The notes beneath the pieces were generated by a model, which worked only from the letters and a program-made list of their open reading frames with translations, was not told the origin of the DNA and searched no databases. DNA of 64,000 nucleotides from Sciurus carolinensis (taxonomy: Eukaryota; Chordata; Mammalia; Rodentia; Sciuridae), in NCBI RefSeq assembly GCF_902686445.1, contig NC_062232.1, forward strand, positions 70,883,440 to 70,947,439, given 5' to 3'. Positions 58,241 through 64,000 of this stretch are shown here, one piece after another (the first letter of the stretch is position 1; every line of letters starts with the position of its first letter). A program made the position numbers and the translations under genes.

Positions 58241-59984
58241 GACCAAAAAGACATATTATGCACATGGATTGTTAGATTTAGTATTTTTAACATTAGAGAT
58301 GAATTCCTAAGAAGTATAGGATTTCTCCATGGTGTGGTGGCAATATTTTGGGATTGATTAACTTTGTGAAAGTGCTAAAATCTGCTGAGTTTTAGACTTT
58401 AAAATGGTGTTGTTAATGTTATGGAAATTTAATCTTAAAGTTTTTCCAAAAAACAAAAAAAGCTTTTATTTCATTATTAGATTAATACAAAACCACTTCT
58501 AGGATTTTTGGTTAGCATCTTGTATATTATTGGCATTTGATTGGAAATTATTTTATGGAAATTGCTTTCAGAACCATTGTTAGAAATAAATGGTTAGTTG
58601 AATACATTAATGACTATTTGTATGTGTAAAGATGAACCTAGAGTCATATAAAGATGAAGAGCTAATTTGTGAAGTAAAAATGAGAAGGACTGAATTTTGC
58701 AAGGATTCAAAGTGTAGAAGGACAGGTAAGGATTATTCTAATGATGGCCATAATGATGGTTAGACATTAGACTAAGGGTTATTCTAATGATGGACATACC
58801 CTTCAGATAATTCATATATTCTCTCAGGCATCAACTTGGGAAATTCTTGTAAGATTGACATTTTTAAGGATGAGGTTTAAAGACAACCTGATTCTGAGCA
58901 GAGTAAAGCCAGCACAGAAAGTCTGATGAATAATTTTTGGAGATCTCTACATGGGTACAAGATTCTTAGCTCACACGAGGCTGAATTTTAGCAAGTTGTA
59001 TGTATACTTATATTTATAACCACATACTTTGTGAGCATACCTCTTATATAACCACACACACACACACACACACAGGGAAATGGCACAAAAGAAAATTGCA
59101 TATATTATGCCTTGCCAAAACTAGGAGGCCAAAACAAAAGGAAAGAGGTTCATAATATAATATAATTTTGGTGCATTAAACAGGTAGGAGTTAATTTAAA
59201 ATAACTATTTTTGCAGGAATTGTGAGTTACTTATTGTCTTCAATGTCCTTAATAATCATATTTAATTTAAAATTATCTTATACAGAATCAATGCATGATA
59301 ATTATTTCCCCTGGTGCTTAGTTTTCTACAAGTCTATAAATACAGAATTAATTCTCCTCTTCAAAAGTGATTGGAATTTTTCTATAGGACCAGGTCAGGA
59401 TGTGAAGAAAGGAAGTGACACATGACATTCCAGCACAGACACATGTACCTATAACACCCTCAATTTTTTAAAACGTTTAACAAGTTTTAGTTGCTAATTT
59501 TTAACTAATATTCACCACATTCTCCCTTCACACATTCAGATACTGCATCTGGTATGCTAATTACTCTTGAAGACAAAATTGCTATGATCAATTCTCCATC
59601 TGTTATTTGCAAGTTATTTTAACCAAAATGTGAAGATAATAGAGTTTAGCAGGTATGAATTATCAGCTTTCGCAAAAGGGTTGTCGTCTTCATTTTGTCA
59701 TTTGCTTTAGATAACAAGGTGCCAGCTAACATGATAGTGGTGACAACACTGACTAGTTCTTTCTTTCTAGATCAGGCACTTCTGAACTTTGGGATCTAAA
59801 CCTGAATGTGAGTTAATTCTTTTCATCCAATTTTACCTGCAAACAACTTTCACAAGTTGATTATTTTTAAGTCACAAAATAGGAAAACCCCAATCCAAAA
59901 CTTTCTGGAAGTGATAATTACTTAACTGCATTTCATTATCATATTCAACATTGTGCCCCATTAGAACAATGTCTGTAGTTCCTT
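58241..59984. other. Unassigned sequence
   Basis: No gene or repeat family recognised. It contains a short local duplication of GGTTATTCTAATGATGG-type sequence at 58731-58798 and a (CA)n tract at 59053-59074. Confidence 0.4.
59053..59074. repeat. (CA)11 microsatellite
   Basis: Twenty-two bases of uninterrupted CA repeat. Confidence 0.95.
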
Positions 59985-60706
59985 TCTGTTTAATTTTTTT
60001 TTTTTTTTTTTTTTTTTTGTACTGGAGATGGAACTGAAGCCAGAATTGGGGACAGGTAGTTAGTGTACAAATAGGGGATGGGGTCAAATCAAGGAAATGA
60101 AGGCCGTGAAAGCCATTGGCCTCTGTAAGTTGGAGACTGCCCCTGGAAGAATGGAATGTCAAGGATATCCGGAGCCCATTGATTACCAAATTTACCTGCC
60201 TTTATCAAGGACTTCGAGCAAGGAGATGCTAATTAATGCCCCGCCCCCACCTGCATGAATCACCTTGGCCCTCCCCCTGCCCATCACTTCTCACTTTATG
60301 CAAAACCAGGCTTAGTTACTTAGGTAGGAAGGAGAGATAAGGGGGGAGAGACTGGAGAATAAAAAAGACCTTAATCTATAAAAGATGTAGAGTGGCTCAC
60401 TTCTTGGGGACTTTAGAACATCAACCATGGCCCTCTTCTCCCTCCCGGGAGAAGTCTGTATGATTACTACTTTTAAATAAAACCTGCTTAATATGCTTGC
60501 CTTGGCATGCTTCTCTAGTGTTCAAACTTCAACATTAGAGGGAGCAGAACTCGTCACCGGTCAACAGTGGTATCAGAACCCAGTAGTGCTTTACCACTGA
60601 GGTACATCCCCAGCCCTTTTTATTTTGGAACAGGGTCTTACTAAGTTGATGAGGTCTCATGAAATTGCTGAGGTTGGCCTTGAAATTGGGATCCGCCTGC
60701 CATACA
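59985..60706 (-). repeat. Composite SINE, antisense, split by a solo LTR
   Basis: Left part: antisense poly(A) (T run to 60018) then GTACTGGAGATGGAAC. Right part from 60576: GAACCCAGTAGTGCTTTACC, CCCCAGCCCTTTTTATTTTG and B1 sequence to about 60706. The pieces join exactly once the LTR at 60035-60575 is removed. Confidence 0.88.
60035..60575 (+). mobile_element. Class I solo LTR with 4-bp duplication, inside a SINE
   Basis: 541 bp starting TGAAGCCAGAATTGG and ending GTGGTATCA, flanked by GAAC at 60031-60034 and 60576-60579. TATAAAA at 60377-60383 and AATAAA at 60476-60481 give U3-R-U5 order on the plus strand. The 4-bp duplication fits a class I ERV. Its first ~165 bp match, in antisense, 17172-17332 within the young provirus. 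Confidence 0.92.
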
Positions 60707-60805
60707 TACCTAGTGCATTTGGACTTTACATATTAACTCCTATTCTCTAAGTTGTGCCTCAGAGGCACTCTTTCTAAATATAAGGAATTAACCTTTTAAA
60801 TGAGA

Positions 60806-61267
60806 TAGTAGGGGTGATCCAAGATGGCAGACCTGAGGGTGACTGCATCTCCTGTCGCTCCAGGACCCAGGATTCAAGAAGGGGAAGCATTGAGAGACTT
60901 GGACTAAAATAGAGCCATGGGATGAGTCTCCCCACCGGGTGAAGGCCGGCCCGGGCGGCAGGCCTGGACAGGGGCAGCTTCTCAGAGCAGGGCAGGGCAG
61001 CTAGAGTCTTCCCCAGATAGCCCTGCTCCCTCAAGCAGTGGACTCCTTCCACACAGCCAGCTTCTTGTAGCAGGCTCCCCAGTAAGAGCCTTTCCACACA
61101 GAACCAGCTCCAAGTCCTTGAACCGGTAGTGGGCTAGGGGCAGCTTTCTTTGGAAGCACTGCATTATCAAGTTTCTCCAAGATTTCAGGTTACTGAAATC
61201 TACAGGGACACTATAAGCCAAAGAGGAAATCTGCAATAACTCAGAGTCCCACTGATATCTGACCAAT
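60806..61267 (+). promoter_or_regulatory. L1 5'UTR / internal promoter
   Basis: CCAAGATGGCAG occurs within the first ~25 bases (CAAGATGGC at 60820-60828), a YY1-type site at the same place as in primate L1 5'UTRs. A GC-rich stretch with GGCCGGCCCGGGCGG follows at 60945-60959. The 5' boundary is inferred from the change in composition. Confidence 0.7.
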
Positions 61268-62278
61268 ATGAGAAAACAAGGGAAGAAAATGTCCCAAACA
61301 ACCTAGATACTATATCAATAAAACCCAATGAGAGCACAGCAGAAGAAATGTCAGAAAGGGAGTTCAGAATGTACACAATTAAAACAAACAGGGAAGCAAA
61401 TGAGGAGATGAAAGAGCAAATGCAGGCATTAAATGATCGCACCAATCAACAGTTAAAGGAGCAAATATGGGAAGCAAGAGATCATTTCAATAAAGAGAGA
61501 TACTGGAAAAACAAAAAAACAAACAGAAATCCTTGAAATGAAGGAAACAATAAACCAAGTAAAAAACTCCATAGAAAGCATAACCAATAGGATATAACAT
61601 CTGGAAGACAGAACCTCAGACATTGAAGATAAAATATTTAATCTTGAAAACAAAGTTGACCAAACAGAGAAGATGGTAAGAAATCATGAAGAGAATCTAC
61701 AAGAATTATGGGATATCATGTAAAGTCCAAATTTAAGACTTATTGGGATTGAGGAAGGCTTAGAAAACAGACCAAAGGAATGAACAATCTATTCAATGAA
61801 ATAATATCAGAAAATTTCTCAAATCTGCAGAATGAAATGGAAAACCAAGTACAAGAGGTTTATAGGACTCCAAATATACAAAATACAACAGACCCACACC
61901 AAGGCACATCATTATGAAATACCTAACATACAAAATAAAGACAGACTTTTAAAGGCCACGAGAGAAAAGAATCAAATTACATTCAGGGGGAAACCAATAA
62001 GAATATCAGCAGATTTTATAACCCAGACCCTAAAAGCTAGAAGGGCCTGGAACAACATTTACCAACCCCTGAAAGAAAACGGATGCCAACCAAGTATCTT
62101 ATACCCAGCAAAACTTACTTTCAGATTTGATGATGAAATAAAATCCTTCCATGATAAACAAAAGCTAAAGGAATTTACAAAAAGAAAGCTGGCATTACAG
62201 AACATTCTAAGCAAAATAGTCCATGAGGAGGAGATGAAAAACAATGATGCAAATCAGCAACAGGAGGAACTAGTCTAA
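61268..62278 (+). pseudogene. L1 ORF1 (RNA-binding chaperone), broken
   Basis: ORF1p is the trimeric RNA-binding partner of the L1 ribonucleoprotein. The start is ATG at 61268, but a one-base loss near 61299 puts a stop after 12 codons. A second frame covers 61300-61534 (acidic start and coiled coil), a third carries more coiled coil to about 61720 with stops, and 61832-62278 is an open 148-codon stretch with the RNA-recognition and C-terminal domains (FRGKPIRISADF, YPAKLTFRFDDE). At least three frameshifts, so no full protein. Confidence 0.87.
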
Positions 62279-62325
62279 AGGAATAGCCAAATAAAGGAGA
62301 AACCAAATCATGTCAAAAAACAAAA

Positions 62326-64000
62326 ATGAGTCACACGACTGGGAATACAAATCATATCACAATAATAACCCTGAATGTTAATGGCCTGAACTCATCAATC
62401 AAAAGACATAGACTGGCAGATGGGATTAAAAAGAAAAATCCAACAATATGCTGCCTGCAAGAGACTCATCTCATAGAAAGAGATACCCATAGACTAAAGG
62501 TGAAAGGATGGGAAAAAACATACCATGCACAAGGACACAGCAAAAAAGCAGGAGTATCCATCCTCATTTCAGATAATGTGGACTTCAAGCCAAAATTAGT
62601 CAGAAGGGATAAAGAAGGACATTACATACTGCTTAAGTGAAGCATAAATCAGCAAGACATAACAATCATAAATATCTATGCCCCAAACAGTGACTCATCC
62701 ACATACGCCAAACAAATCCTTCTTAATTCCAGAAATCAAACAGACCACAACACAATAATACTAGGCGATTTTAACACACGTCTCTCACCACTGGATAGAT
62801 TGTCCAAACAAAAATAGAATAAAGAAACCATAGATCTCAATAACACAATCAACAGTTTAGACTTAACCGACATATATAGAATATACCATCCAACGAAGAA
62901 CGAATATACTTTCCTCTCAGCAGCACATGGATCCTTCTCTAAAATAGACCATATTTTATGCCACAAAGCTACTATTAGCAAATACAAGAAGATACAGATA
63001 CTACCTTGTACTCTATCAGATCATAATGGATTGAAATTAGAAATAAATGACAGAATAAAAAACACAAACTTCTCCAATACCTGGAGATTAAATAACATGC
63101 TATTATATGATGAATGGATAACAGAAGACACCAGGAGGGAAATAAAAAAAATACTTAGAAGTAAACGAGAACAAAGACACATCATATCAAAATCTCTGGG
63201 ACACTATGAAAGCAGTTCTTAGAGGAAGATACATTTCATGGGGTGCATTCAACAAAAGAAGTAGAAATCAACAAATAAACAACTTAACACTACAGCTCAA
63301 AGCCCTAGAAAAAGAAGAGCAGAACAACACCAAAAGTAGTAGAAGACAGGAAATATTTAAAATTAGAGCCAAAATCAACGAAATTGAAACAAAAGAAACA
63401 ATCAGAAAAATTAACAAAATAAATAGTTGGTTCCCTGAAAAAATGAACAAAATTGATAAACTCTTGGCCACACTAACAAAGAGAAAGAGGGATAAAAATC
63501 AAATTACTAATATTTGCAATGAACAAGGAAAACAGAAAACCTCGAAGACATCAACAAGTTTCTAGAGACATATGAATTACCTAAACTGAACGAGGAGGAC
63601 ATACAAAACTTAAATAAATCAATTTCAAGCAATGAAATAGAAGAGGTCATCAAAAGCCTACCAACAAAGAAAAGTCCGGGACCAGATGGGTTCTCAGCCG
63701 AGTTCTACAAAACCTTTAAAGAAGAGCTCATTCCAATACTCCTGAAAGTATTCCATGAAATAGAAGAGGAGGGAACCCTCCCAAACTCATTCTATGAAGC
63801 CAATATCACCCTGATACCTAAACCAGACAGAGACACATCAAGAAAAAAAAATTTCAGACCAATATCTTTAATGAACATCGATGCAAAAATTCTCAACAAA
63901 ATTTTAGCAAATCGCCTACAAATATATATTAAAAAGATAGTGCACCATGATCAAGTGGGTTTCATCCCAGGGATGCAAGGTTGGTTCAACATCCAGAAAT
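62326..64000 (+). pseudogene. L1 ORF2 (endonuclease and RT start), broken, partial
   Basis: ORF2p nicks target DNA and reverse transcribes L1 RNA. From ATG at 62326 the apurinic-type endonuclease motifs are visible: NVNGLN, QETHL, NIYAPN, LGDFN and SDHNG. An in-frame TGA at 62638-62640 and a TAG near 62815 interrupt the domain, and frame changes follow (63031-63222, 63206-63565, then a third frame). The start of the RT region ([17 protein letters not shown] near 63667) is intact up to the window edge. The catalytic FADD motif lies outside the window. Confidence 0.9.

Larger units (their letters stand above)
60806..64000 (+). mobile_element. L1 with 5'UTR, ORF1 and partial ORF2 (runs off window)
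   Basis: A plus-strand L1 that retains its 5' end: a GC-richer ~460-bp 5'UTR, ORF1 (61268-62278), a short spacer and ORF2 from 62326. It is the best preserved LINE here, though with stops and frameshifts. The window ends within the reverse transcriptase region, so its 3' end is not visible. Confidence 0.92.

Overview
This window looks like non-coding genomic DNA of a squirrel-family rodent (Sciuridae, marmot or ground-squirrel type). The pointers are tRNA-derived ID SINEs with the tail I associate with squirrels, composite B1-plus-ID SINEs (best copy 55507-55710), rodent-type L1 LINEs and class I and II endogenous retroviruses (ERVs). I found no intact host protein-coding gene, rRNA, tRNA or CRISPR array. 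Long open frames are pieces of L1 or ERV genes, or chance frames. Family names come from recall of consensus sequences, not from a search.

Layout. 0-8.7 kb: SINEs, an antisense L1 broken by a solo LTR (4841-5314), two more LTR-like blocks and ancient LINE-like sequence. 8.7-15.8 kb: AT-rich, mostly unassigned, with one MER5A-type DNA transposon fossil. 15.8-16.3 kb: a MaLR-like fossil carrying an ID SINE. 16.27-23.52 kb: the highlight, a complete minus-strand gammaretrovirus-like provirus. Its two 494-bp LTRs differ at one base by eye, it has a CCTT target duplication, a tRNA-Pro primer site and a polypurine tract, but no gag or pol frame that I recognise. It carries a 59-bp leader minisatellite and a chimeric 3' body. 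23.5-38.9 kb: unassigned sequence with scattered L1, MER5-like, MaLR-like and ID copies, including a twin-primed L1 (28933-29633). 38.9-49 kb: plus-strand L1 fragments, one broken by a class II solo LTR. 50.3-55.4 kb: a class II solo LTR, an old L1 ORF1 piece and a decayed plus-strand class I ERV (integrase, env, 3' LTR). 55.5-64 kb: SINEs, L1 ORF2 broken by an LTR with three kB-like motifs, a solo LTR with a 4-bp duplication inside a SINE, and a plus-strand L1 with 5'UTR, ORF1 and part of ORF2 running off the window.

Nothing here works as a pathway. The story is insertion history: SINEs in LTRs, LTRs in SINEs and LINEs, L1 in L1, and one apparently recent non-autonomous provirus whose cis signals are kept while coding capacity is gone.
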